A DNA stretch of 64,000 bases from the NCBI GenBank assembly GCA_964007475.1, contig OZ023275.1:26187052-26251051 (forward strand), read 5' to 3'. Under the pieces are notes generated by a model that was not told the DNA's origin, did no database searches, and saw nothing but the letters and a program-made list of their open reading frames with translations. The position numbers and the translations under genes were made by a program. Numbering within the stretch: the stretch's first letter is position 1; every line of letters starts with the position of its first letter. Source of the DNA: Hybos culiciformis. Its lineage: Eukaryota; Arthropoda; Insecta; Diptera; Hybotidae. Shown here one piece after another: positions 50,458-61,414 of this stretch.

Positions 50458-53042
50458 AGAACTACAACAAAGATTGGGTTTTTGTTATTTTGGAAATTTT
50501 TGTCGAACATAACAAAATGAGCTATACACCTAAACAACATGGTAATTCTGGTGGTAATTCTAATGGAGGAGCGAATCAAGCTAATCAAGCTGCTAAAAAT
50601 TTAGCTGGTATAGCTGGGATTCAACAGCAAATGCAAAATCTTGATCATGGCCAAAGTCAACAGGGCGCTTCGTCAGCAGGAGCTAATTTTAATTCAATTA
50701 TGAATATGCAGAGACAACAACAACAATTTGAATCAATGCTTAAACAGCAACAGCAGCTGCTACTTTCAAATCCACAATTTGTCCAGTATCAACATCAAAT
50801 GCAACAAAATGTTGCCTCTACCACGGGAAAAGATTTGCTAAGTCGGACACCAGGTGCTGCCGATTTATTAAATAAAACTATGCAACAACAGGCAAATGGA
50901 AATAGTGTTACTGGTGGCAATATTCAGGCAGCTCAGCAACTTCAACAACAATTACAGGTAAATGAAATGATAGTTGGTCATTTTGCCTGACAGTTTTCTT
51001 CTATTTTGATGCTAAATCATAGATAGTTGAAAATCTGCATATCCTTGTACATATTGGCAATATGCATGGAAGCTCTGTTACAACTTTAAACTAGAATTTT
51101 CCATCTAGGCATTTTATTATTTTCTGGAAACTAAAAAATTAACAAATAATTAATTTAAAAATGTTTAATTTAGGCTTTTGCTCAAAATCCAGCAAACATA
51201 ATGCAACAACTGCAAGCGTATCAATTTCAAATGTAACAACAGCAGCAGCAACAGCAACAACAACAACAACCACAACAACAACAACAAGTGGTAAAATCTT
51301 TTTAAATTCGCAAAATCTTCATGCCAAGCTCATTTTGATCGTGCTTGATTATAAAATCATTTAACTTAAAATGAATGAACAAGAGTAACAATTTTTAAAG
51401 AGTCATCTTACTTTGAATCGTTTTTTAGTTCTTAAAAATCTGAGAGCTATATATATCTGAGATAATATAAGTGTATTATATTCATCAAATTTATTAAAAA
51501 TTTATGAGAATTATTTTTTTTAGTCTCAACAGCAACAAAATCGAACAAAAACAACACAACCATCATATCAACAAATGCAAAATACAATGGGGAATCAACA
51601 GTATCCACCGTATCAACAAAATTATTCTCAGCAACAAAAGTTATTGGCCGCAGCTGCTGTTGTTCAACAACAAGTTGCTGCTGCTTCTAATAAAACATTA
51701 CTTAGTACCACTCAACCTAAGGCACCAAATTTGCCTGCTCAGACTCAAATTACACCAGTTGTAGCATCTAATCAATCAAACAATTTTAACAATAAAGCAC
51801 AGATTAAAATAACTTCTACAATGGCAAGTAGACCACAACACAGCACAAGTCCAATTGTTTCAAATGTTGGTAGCAATTTTTCGAAAACACCAATGATGTC
51901 GACCCGACCACTTCCTTCAATGGGTAGTCATTCGAAAAGTTTAATGAATCCAGTTCCGGGAATTAAGACCTGATGCTACTGAAGAAAATCCTGATGGTTG
52001 TAAGTATTTTGAATTTCACTTTTTAATTCATATAGAAATTTCTCGTAGTAGGTATGCAATAATAATTTTTTAATTTAAACAACACAAACACTTAAATCAA
52101 GCATTCTTAGCCAGATATATCAATAATACAATTAAGTGCTGTACAGAATCATTTATAGATTAAAATTGCAAACTTATTAGGATTTATAAGTTTAATTTAA
52201 ACGAATTAAATAATAAAATTAGTTGATTTCAAATTATTTGATTAATTTTTTTTTTAGTGGATTTATCATTGTATAAAAATGAATCTCAAATTGAAAAAAA
52301 AATATCACCATCTAGCAAAAAACGGAATTCTTCAAAGGGAATGACACCCAAAAAATCACCAAAAAAGAAGAAAATCATAAAAAAATCTGAAAATAAAAAT
52401 AGGAATGAATTAGATGATACGGCTGAAGAGGAACTGACTTCAACCGAAGACGATGATGAAGATGAATATAAACCATCAAAATCAAGAACGCCCTCACTAC
52501 AAGTTGTACGATCTCAGCGCTCAATTTTAGCAAGAGCTAGAGCTGCTTCTCCAATAAATGAAATACCTAAAAAAGTGATCACAACAAAGGTAAAATAATT
52601 GTTTTTAAAATAATAGTCCAAACGCAAAAGGATTAATAAATATTTTATTTTAAAAACCAAAATAAACATATTTTATTAAAAACGAAATTTACTTTTTGGT
52701 AATTCAGTTTGAGTTTCAGACTTATTTCCATTTTTCTATTATTTCTTATATTTTTTTTGTTAAAGCCCAAGTTAAAGGTAGTACTTCATTAATACATTTT
52801 TTTTTTACATCCATGCACTATTTTCAAAAGATTTAAATAAATGTTCGAACAAAGCATATACTTTTAAGCATTACAATTTTTTTTTTAGGAAAAAACCATT
52901 GAATCCATTCAATTAAGTCGACAGGACCGAGCCAAAAGAAGAGCTACAACTGACACTAGTGAGGATTTATCACCGCCTGCTAAGAAATCATTGAATAATC
53001 AAAAGAAAACTGTCATTAAAGCTACAGGAAACAAATCAAAAA
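50458..53042 (+). CDS. Gln-rich, Lys-rich probable nuclear protein (unrecognised), five exons with two lesions
   Basis: The exons, all GT..AG, are 50458-50957 (ATG at 50517), 51174-51290, 51524-51999, 52258-52589 and 52889-53042; the last ends at a GTAAGT donor, so the gene continues. The N-terminus is MSYTPKQHGNSGGNSNGGAN, followed by Gln-rich low-complexity sequence (QQQQFESMLKQQQQLL, DLLSRTPGAADLLNK). Exons 4-5 are basic and acidic with SPKKKK and RDRAKRRA-like clusters (nuclear-localisation-like) and EEELTSTEDDDEDEY. Splice phases agree across all exons except within exon 3. Lesions: TAA at 51234-51236 inside the CAA/CAG tract of exon 2, and a net +1 shift near 51961-51972, after which PDATEENPDG reads in the next frame and joins exon 4. 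Lack of domains prevents naming; a chromatin or transcription cofactor is only a guess. Confidence 0.75.
51231..51289 (+). repeat. Coding CAA/CAG repeat tract
   Basis: A run of CAA and CAG codons (poly-Gln) at the end of exon 2, interrupted by one CCA and by the in-frame TAA. Such tracts are length-variable and easily mutated. Confidence 0.9.
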
Positions 53043-54471
53043 GTAAGTAAAAGTGTGAAATTATGAAGTTTATTTTACTTGTAATGTGATTGATTAGTTC
53101 CATGGTTATTTCTTATTATTTGTCCAACAAAAAAATTTTTTAATTCGTTCCATTTCATTATAAGCTTTAATTATTTATTTATTTGATTTTGAAGAAAAAA
53201 AAAGATTTAAGAATCCTCCCAAGCCAAAGCTAATTTTTAGATGTGGAAGCCGCACGATTTTATTGCATTACTTATTTATATTGCGGCATACGAATGTGAC
53301 CTAGATGCAAGGGAATTTAAGCATTACAGACCCGCTACAATTTTACCTAACCTAACCTTATAAATAAATTACATATACCAAAGTAATGAATACCTTTTGG
53401 CTGTAGAATCTCCTTCGTAAAGCTGGAGTGAAAATTAACGAGACTGCATACATTTGTTGCCATTGTATAAAACGAAATCTATAATTATCTAATTATATCC
53501 TTATTTTTATTGCAAACAATTTCGCCTATTTTAAGATCGCACTTCCAATACCTGTAGAATATGAAATAAAACTTATTACTGTTACACCATTTTCAATTTC
53601 CTCTTTTTATTTCTGTATTATAAGATAAAGTTGTTGAATATGTTACAAAAATAATGATTAAAATAAATAAATATAGTTCATATTATTTTCTAAATTATAA
53701 AAAATGATTCGTTGCATACATCCAACTGTAACCAACTATCTTTTGGATTGGGTGTAAAATCCCGACACCGGAAAATCCAATATCCCGAAATCAAAATACC
53801 GAATAAACTATGATATCCCGAAACCAAATTTGAGTGTCCTAGCGGGGTTAAAGAGATTTGCTACTCTTTTTCTTGAAAGAAAAGTCTGGCAGCGTCTGCT
53901 ATACATATTATAAATTGTTATGTCCTTTCTCACTTTTCTATAATTCTAGGTAGGGAAAATGTATGACATGATTATAACAGAAAATATGATTTTAGAGCGT
54001 ATTATCTTTCTATTTATACATCGCAATTTTATTTTTTTAAAAACAGTACGAGGAACTTATTTTTAGAACATTCTTAAAAAAAATTAAAATAATATATTGA
54101 ACATAAATTTTAAGTAAACGTTTTTTTACATTTGTATTGAGCTAAATAAATATTTAATTATTCTTAAGATCGAATTCCCAAATGTAATCGTGTACTTTGT
54201 GTAAATATGATACTTATTATTTATTACAGTTCCATTACTTTTGAGTTTAAAAGTAATTTCTTGAATTAAATTTTCTTTAGAGGAGTTTTTAACTACTTCT
54301 AGAACCTATTCAGTATTTAAAAGTAAAAAATAATTTTTCATTCTTTACAAATAACAATAAATAAAAGAGCATCATTTAAATGCAATTATGAACCCTTTCA
54401 ACAAAACAACCAACTTTCAAAAACTAAAATTTTTGAATAATTTTAATTATAATAAAAAGAGCTGTATGAAA
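53043..54471. other. Non-coding DNA, probably intron or 3' flank of the Gln-rich gene
   Basis: It begins with a consensus donor at 53043. No continuing exon was recognised. At 53755-53840 there is a cluster of ATCCCGAAA/TACCGAA words (ATCCCGACACCGG, TATCCCGAAATCAAAA, TATCCCGAAACCAAA) that resembles the subterminal repeats of a decayed DNA transposon. Confidence 0.5.
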
Positions 54472-54636
54472 CCTAACGTGCAAGATAAACTAGCTGAAAA
54501 ATTCAGCCATCCTTAGCTCTTTTTGAAATGTGTATATGTAAAAATTCGTGTAACGAGTGTTTTCCGCAAACTTTTACACACACAAAAGATCTTAGGCAGG
54601 CTGTATTTTTCAGCTAGTCTATCTCGCTCATTAGTC
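54472..54636. mobile_element. 165-bp near-perfect foldback (MITE-like)
   Basis: The left arm includes AACTAGCTGAAAAATTCAGC and the right arm, read inward, GACTAGCTGAAAAATACAGC. Pairing continues inward (GTGTATATGTAAAAATT against CAAACTTTTACACACAC), so almost the whole 165 bp folds into one hairpin. There is no coding capacity. A very short MITE is the likely nature; a hairpin small-RNA precursor is a weaker alternative. Confidence 0.75.
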
Positions 54637-56329
54637 ACTTAAAAATAAATATGCTTAGTGGGGAGAGTCAAATATTTAGAAAAATCAGATGTAAACAAGT
54701 CAAAAAAAAATTAATTGACTATGTTTAACAAATAATTCCCTATTTTATGCATCTGAGAGATATTTTAATGTTTCTGCATTATTTGTAAATGATATAGGGT
54801 ATTTATTTCCATTTTCAAAATAAAGTTCAAGCAACTTTCATGTTTTTCAATTTTTTAATATTCTTCTAAGAAAGTAATAATATATGTATAACCACAAGCA
54901 ATGTATACTCAGATGAATAAGTTCATACAATGTTTTTACTATGATAAAAAACATCTTCATTCATAGTAATTTTTTTTATGGACATTTTTGCAAACCCTAT
55001 CAAATGGAGCTTATAATTATTCTTCTGTACATTTAATTTCTCTGTGGTATAACATCATAATATGCGCAATTCTTGTAATTTTTCAATGTTGTTGTCTTTT
55101 AAACTTTTTTTAATTTCCAAAAATAAGATGTACACAACTTTTGAAATTTTGTGCATTATCGAACACGTAATACGAAAGAATTATAAAACTATTATAGACT
55201 GAAAGTCCATAACTTTTGTTAACAATTTTCTCTGTTTTTCTTGGGTGGCGCTTATAAACTGGTTGTGTGCCACTCACGTTGGAAGTACCCTATTCACAGA
55301 CATATATATATATATATTGGTCTCAATATTCTTAAAAAAATAAATGTTTGGGGGGGGGGGGGGGGGAAGAAGGGTTTTCTTATTTATTGTGTTTGGTAAT
55401 TTTTTTCTTAAAATTATCTTTACTATTAAAATCTTGGCAATGGCATAAAAATGTTGCGTTTAACTAAAAAAAAAAAATCAAACATAATAAGGAAAAACCT
55501 AAAATAAATTATAAAATTTTGTTTTTTCATGAGTTTTTTTGGGATGAGATTTTTAAAAATCTTTTAAACACAATAATAATACAAGCTTAAAGAATTAACT
55601 AAATTGACAGTGGAATTCGATCTTTACCATCATATTATGATTTACGTTTCTATTTTTTATAATGGCTATAATAAGTCTGTGAATTTGGGAAATTTTTTCA
55701 AAAATATTTAATTTTGTTATTAGGCAGATTATCAAATAAATTTTAACATCTTAATATTATTTCTAAATTTTTATGTCGTTTCGTGGTTCTTTAAAATTAA
55801 AGGAACAAAATTTAAATATTTCTTATTGTGTTGTTAAGCAGAAAATATTATAATTTTAATGGTAAATACTTGGGGATTATTTTTGTCTATTATAAGGGTA
55901 TAGACATCAGGATATGGTTTTAAGTAGAAGAGTTTAGTTTTGGGAAGATATAATTGTGTGTATTATGTAAAAACAAAATAATATTTGATGAATTTAAATC
56001 AAAATTTGTTTTATTTAGTAACTTAAAATATTTAGGTATTCGATTTCAAATATATGTTCTTGGAATTGATTTAAATGTTTATGTGATCTTATTATATGTA
56101 TATATAGTATTTCATGCAAAACGATGCAAATACATATTGTACATGGATATTAAAAGTTGTTTTGAATAGACCATAATTTTGTTTCAATAAACCATTTGAT
56201 TATTAGATTATTAAATACTTATTATAAAATATATAGCTTTCAAAAAACATATTTTATAAATGTTTGAAATATTAGTAGAAGTATTAATACGCCCATAGCA
56301 AAACCATTACTTCGAGTATAATAATTAAA
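54637..56329. other. AT-rich DNA
   Basis: No gene recognised; contains the poly(G) tract listed separately and a (TA)n run at about 55303-55318. A frame at 55954-56169 is Tyr/Ile/Phe-rich and unsupported. Confidence 0.5.
55350..55366. repeat. Poly(G) tract, 17 nt
   Basis: Seventeen consecutive G in a strongly AT-rich context, followed by GA-rich sequence. Exceptional for this window. Confidence 0.9.
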
Positions 56330-57300
56330 GTGTTTCTTTTTATTATGAGTCTACTGTCTACTGTCTACTCCATCAGATTTGATTTTGGACTTTACAATCA
56401 GGACGACAGTAATATTGCTGTTGAAAACAAAATGAATTTAATCCGTCTTGGAATCCATCACTATGGTCATCTACAACATTTGACATCAACAGAGAAATGC
56501 AAAAATCATCATCATCATCATCTTCATCATCATGATCATCGTCATCATTATACTTGACTACGGAGAAAATCTCTGCGCAACAAGAACATCATCAACAACA
56601 ACCACAACAACATCAATCTGAATCTGGGTTTGGTTTCCAGATGGTAAAGGTTTTGTTATTGGTATTGTATGTGACAAAAAAATAGTTCCAGATCCGGAGT
56701 TTTCATCATATTATATATTTTTTTTTTTTTTCAAACAATAAAACTTAAATGCTGGTGAATTGTCCTAGAAAAAAAAACCAATAAACTGAAGACTTTTTTT
56801 AAAGGAAAGTGCGGTGGTTTTTTTTTCTGGGACAGTTCTTAATATCATATTTTTAATTCTTTTTGTATTTGATTTTAGAAAAGGAATTAACACTGAGACC
56901 TTGTTGAAACAAGTGTTAAAGTGGAAAGGAGATCGATATAGTCGATCGTTGTATTCCGATTCTACATCGCTGTGCATAATTACCTTTATGTCTTCATGGT
57001 GGTGTATGAAAAGGAATCTACGGTCCCCTTTAGCGGCTTATCGATTCTTCACATGGCATTAAGATGCGAAGTAGTAATGGCTTTCCGAGCTGGATTTCGT
57101 TCCTCTGCTGATGTGCGCATTCCCACTTACAGCCCCACTCTCGGGTGGATAAGCTGGGTGATGGGTTTGCAAACTGTTGCGGAGCCATAGGCTTTCACGC
57201 TCAATGTTTGCTGTTGCTACTTCAAAAGACGAAGATGGCATTTGATGGCACTCACAATTGAATTGACATCGTTTGCTGGCATCGTTCAACTTTTTTAATA
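56330..57300. other. GC-richer island of unknown function
   Basis: Base composition rises well above the surroundings at 56340-56660 and 56885-57300. On the plus strand the first block contains CAT-repeat (His-rich) and CAA-rich (Gln/His) stretches and reaches a possible donor at 56644. An acceptor-like tract, TTTGATTTTAG, ends at about 56878. The second block has open frames on both strands: plus 56972-57190 (GFRSSADVRIPTYSPTLGW) and minus 57289-57059 (SLQTHHPAYPPESGAVSGN). I recognise none of them. It could be an exon or UTR of a host gene, a conserved regulatory element, or an old repeat. Confidence 0.4.
56499..56549. repeat. (CAT)n-like trinucleotide block
   Basis: About fifteen CAT/CTT/GAT/CGT-type triplets in a row, reading as poly-His in one plus-strand frame. 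Impure microsatellite. Confidence 0.8.
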
Positions 57301-57310
57301 TAAATTTGCC

Positions 57311-57398
57311 GGGCTATTCGTTCTAGAACGGGCTATCCGTTTTAGAACTTAGTTGCCTTTGGCAAGCCGCAAGGCTTGCCTTGGCAAGCCGCAAGGCG
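57311..57398. repeat. Two adjacent tandem duplications with palindromic cores
   Basis: GGGCTATTCGTTCTAGAAC (57311-57329) is followed directly by GGGCTATCCGTTTTAGAAC (57330-57348). Ten bases on, TTGGCAAGCCGCAAGGCTTG (57359) is repeated as TTGGCAAGCCGCAAGGCG (57381-57398). The first unit contains GTTCTAGAAC, a perfect palindrome of nTTCnnGAAn type; the second contains GGCAAGCC...GGCTTGCC self-complementarity. Confidence 0.85.
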
Positions 57399-57420
57399 TA
57401 AATGCTTTATTTCAATTCTG

Positions 57421-58818
57421 ATTAGAGTGTTTATTAGATAAATATATATAAAATAATTATAAAATATAATAATTATAAAATAAATAGAAATATTTTGGTT
57501 CTACCTACACATATTATACTATCTTTCAATTGATTATATAAAGTATAATAAATATTTTCTTCAAGCTATCAATTAACATTTGTATTATTTGGAATTAAAA
57601 CAATAGGTAAAAATTAATTCAAACCATATGTGAGGCCAATAATGTTAAATTCTAAATAAAAGATCATATTAAATATACTTAGTTATAAAGTTTTTCAGCT
57701 TAGGTTACAAACAACACAATAATTAAAAAAAACAAAAATGTTTCATTAAATTTGAAATGGACATTTTCCTGGATAAAACGTCACCTGAGAATTATTCTAA
57801 TTCTAATTATTTTGTACGTTACGAACCATCAAATTACTTTCGTCTAGAATTTTCGAAAAAATACACGGGCCAAGAACAAGATGTAGAACAAGGATTAAAG
57901 ACACAAAGTATCATCACATTGCAGAATCTTTTTTTCTTTTCTTTCATAGAAATCTTTACTATACTTACTAAAATAAAGCGTAATTAAGTATCATAAAATT
58001 CAAAAGTTCATTGTTATAACAAGGTTCAAAAATTATAATTTTCCGATAATTATATAACGATCCTTGTAAACATGGTATTATGTGTAAGGTATAAATAAAA
58101 AAAATATACGGTCTGGCTGCTTCTATAATAAAACAACATATTTAAGAAAAATAAAAATATAATAAATTACTCATAACCTGGGATAATAATCAACTTTTTT
58201 TTTTTTTTTTTAAGAAAAATTAAGGTTAAAAAAAATTTTGGATTAACCAAAATTAAATGATTGATGTAGCACTCATTTATTAATTTGAGAAAAATATTGT
58301 AGGTATGCCAGTACTAAAAAAAAATATATTTTTCTTAAAACTAAACTACATACATACCTATGTATGTATATAAGTTTTATTTCCAAAAAATGTTGAAGTA
58401 TTTTTTATATTCGTTATCAAGTTGGAAATTTTGTCTAGACTTTGATTAATAAAAATGAATAATTAGCTTTCGTAATATGTATTAGAAATCAGAAATAATT
58501 TGAGAAATTTAATAAACTTATACCTAAGTCAAATTAATAACTTCTCTACAACTTTTATTGGTTGTATTATTTTAAATACAATTTTGGATGAAATAAATTG
58601 CAGCTGGTTGGATTTCGACCTCAAAGTTCTTTTTAAGAAAATTTGGTACGAAAGAATATGCTCATTTTGGTGTCAGGCACTAAAGTATATGCTCATTTTA
58701 ATGAACTGAATATGGGAAACTAAATGTTTACAGGTTTGTATTTGCTATAATCTAATATTTTACAAGCTCTATCACGGAAATTTTTTTTATTACGTAGTTA
58801 AGAAGATTTTCATTATGT
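57421..58818. other. AT-rich DNA
   Basis: No supportable gene. Plus-strand frames at 57757-57987 and 58500-58709 are unsupported by splice sites or domains. Confidence 0.45.
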
Positions 58819-58826
58819 ATGATTAT

Positions 58827-59658
58827 TAGGGTTGTGATTTTTAGGTAATTACCTTTTTTCAGTCGTGCGTAATAACAGATTTTTATTAAAATATCTCCAC
58901 GTTTCGAAAAATTTGCTGTAATTTGAGCCCAATATGTTAGCGACTTTTTCTACCTATTTCATGTTTTAGCGACTATTTCGACTTTTTTGACTTTTACTGA
59001 CTTTTTTAAACATTTTTGACTTTTTTAGGAACTATTTTACCAATTTTGTTCTTACATTAAAGGCCGTCATAATGAAAAACATGGATTTTTCAACTTTGAA
59101 AAAAATTTCAAACATAATATCTGGCAGAAGAATGATATTTGCGAGCAATATAACGTTCAGGAAATAATTCCCTTTAAGTATGGCCCTATTACTTCGACAG
59201 AAGTTGAAAGATCATTTTCTATACATAAAAATCTTTTCAGATCTAACCGACAAAAATTTGAATTCGAAAATTTACGAAAGCATTTTGTAATTTATTGCAA
59301 TAAATCAATCAATAATTAATAAACTCGTTTTTTCATTTTTATTTCAAAATCCATGTTCATTTTTTAAGTTTTTTGTGCAATGAAATTTATATTTTTTTTT
59401 AACTTTTAAATGAAATTGCTATATTAATATATTCGCACAATAAATAATATGAAAATCCAAAATTATTATCTTTTTTATCATTCGTAGATTTGAAATTTTT
59501 GTATCAAAATCTAAATTTCTGTAAATTTTTCGGACATTTTTTTTAACTATTTTTTTAGCGACTTTTTTAGTGTCTTTTTTAGCGACTTTTTTTTGTTTTT
59601 TTAGGAACTTTTTAGGTGTCTAAACAAGGTTTTTAAGGAACTAAAATTCACAAGCCTA
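58827..59658 (+). mobile_element. Internally deleted hAT element, copy 2
   Basis: The 832-bp element is flanked by a perfect 8-bp TSD, ATGATTAT (58819-58826 and 59659-59666). Left end TAGGGTTGTGATTTTTAGGT; right end, read inward, TAGGCTTGTGAATTTTAGTT. It is highly similar along its whole length to copy 1 at 24648-25478, in the opposite orientation. Direct GACTTTTT-like words repeat at 58945-59030 and 59535-59592. Its interior encodes the transposase C-terminus in an unbroken frame. Confidence 0.93.
59029..59319 (+). pseudogene. hAT transposase C-terminal fragment (open in this copy)
   Basis: This is an open frame of 96 codons ending in TAA at 59317-59319. It contains GPITSTEVERSFSIHKNLF, then RSNRQKFEFENLRKHFVIYC. 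That is the hAT dimerisation region (S-T-x-V-E-R-x-F-S, then the K/R-x-x-F...L tail). The catalytic domains are absent and there is no credible start, so it is the leftover 3' end of a transposase gene. The corresponding segment in copy 1 carries a one-base difference that breaks the frame. Confidence 0.8.
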
Positions 59659-59666
59659 ATGATTAT

Positions 59667-61031
59667 ACATAATTTGAATTAAATTGTCGCAGATTTAAAT
59701 TTTTCGACAACAAAAATTATTATTAGTTAAATTATTGAACAAATAAAAACTAATTTCTTGAATAATATACTTATAATATAAGTCTGAAGTAGATACTTTG
59801 TACAAAGTACATAACATTAAGTGGCTCTCCAAGTAAGATTATTATGTTTTTTTTGTATAAGTACACTCTTTTTATTTAGTCTCTAATATGAATGCAATTT
59901 CTATAATATTAAAGTGAAAAAAAAAATAATAAGTATTATTTCGTATGTCTTATATTAAAATTTAATTTAATTTTCATTCTTTGTAAAGATTATTTCCTTT
60001 ATTCTTTTTAAATTATCCACTTTCTAATTTGTCTTTCCTGCGTCTGGTAGCCAAATTAATTATGGATTATGGTTGTATAACAAACAACTAAAAAGCGGAA
60101 GTTTTTAATAATTTTATGTATACAAAAATTACTAATTCTGAAATCTGATTTGAGAGGTACATGATTCACAAATCTAAATAAAAAGATTTGTGAAATTATG
60201 ACAGAATTTCTATCAAACGGATAACATCTTTGCGAATATATTTAATTTATTTTGTTTACGGAAATATTATATAATTTTCTGTTTACGGAAATAAAATTCA
60301 ATAGAAGTATTTAATAGCATTATCGCAAATCGATAATGAATTACATGTCTGTCATTATTGAAAATAAAAATTTTGTACTTTCCATATATATTTCGTGAAA
60401 GAACAAAAATTCAAAGATGAAGAAAAAACTATATTTCTTTTTAATATATGAGTAATATACATTACACCAACATAACTATATATATTAAGATAATCAGTTG
60501 AGAAGAAATTTACAAATTTTCTCCTAAAGTAATTTATTTACAAAACACTTAAATTCAATTTTATATAAGCACTTTTTGATGCAAAAATAAAATAAAATCT
60601 GTTGCAAAAATATTACAGTGTCTATTAATTTTTTTTTTTTACATTTTATTTAATCAAAATTGTTGCAGTAAAAGCGTAAAAGTTTAGGATGAAATGTTAT
60701 ATTGTTATATGCAAAGTTCGTGCCTATAAAAATATCATTCGTTGATTCAATATTATTTAGAATTAAAACAATATCTTCTATCTTCTGGTACAGGCACGAG
60801 ATTGATGAAGTACGAGGAAAAACTTTCTTTGTTAGCTTGTCCTTTTTATAACTAGAACAATTTTTTTGCTGAAAAAACAGGAAAAAATTGCTTTAGAATG
60901 AATCAATTCAATTTCTGAACTTTATTAAAATTGATTTATAATGTTAATTGTTTTTTGGAACGTAGTTCCTTATTCTACGCTCTTATGGAAAAATTTATTA
61001 AAAATTTGAACACTTTAGTGTCAGTACAAAG
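59667..61031. other. AT-rich DNA
   Basis: No gene recognised. A short imperfect hairpin pairs TTCGTGCCTATA (60718) with GGTACAGGCACGAG (60787). Confidence 0.45.
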
Positions 61032-61172
61032 TGTCGGTACACACTCCGACGCGATCATAGATTTTAAGCGAGCAATGATTTTTTTTTTAGCAGCAGTTCC
61101 AAAAAATTTTGAAAATATCGCTGCTAAGCTGCAGCGACCAAAAATATGATCGCGTCGGCGTCTGTCGGTACA
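61032..61172. mobile_element. 141-bp MITE-like foldback
   Basis: CCGACGCGATCATA at 61047 pairs with TATGATCGCGTCGG at 61145. Outside the pair, TGTCGGTACA occurs in direct orientation at both ends (61032-61041 and 61163-61172); the decamer is nearly its own complement at the edges. The CG-rich termini stand out from the AT-rich surroundings. A 72-codon frame across it (60931-61149) is incidental. Confidence 0.7.
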
Positions 61173-61414
61173 TGATAAACAAAAAAAAAAAGTTAAAAAA
61201 AATTATTATATTTTTATTTATTTTGTTAGGTATTTTAATAAATATTGTGTTCTTTGGTTTGCATTAATAATTAATAGAAATAAAACAAAAAGAATAGTAA
61301 ACATCCAATGAAATTTATAAAATTAAAATCCAAAATTCTATCAAAGTTATCTATCAATATTATCTGTACAAAATAATTCCGATGTTTCACATCTATCAAA
61401 CGTCCCGCCGGCTC

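Noticed and set aside
51504..51764. Alternative plus-strand frame over exon 3 of the Gln-rich gene
   Set aside because: Overlaps the Gln-rich frame that agrees with exon phases; reads as Leu/Asn-rich shadow.
53368..53382. CCTAACCTAACCTTA resembles insect telomeric (TTAGG)n
   Set aside because: Only two units, internal position; chance or decayed repeat.
60718..60800. Hairpin pairing TCGTGCCTATA with TACAGGCACGA as a possible RNA gene
   Set aside because: Stem too short and imperfect, loop too long for a known small-RNA class.
60931..61149. 72-codon plus-strand frame over the small foldback
   Set aside because: Crosses element boundaries and contains a poly-Phe run; no support.
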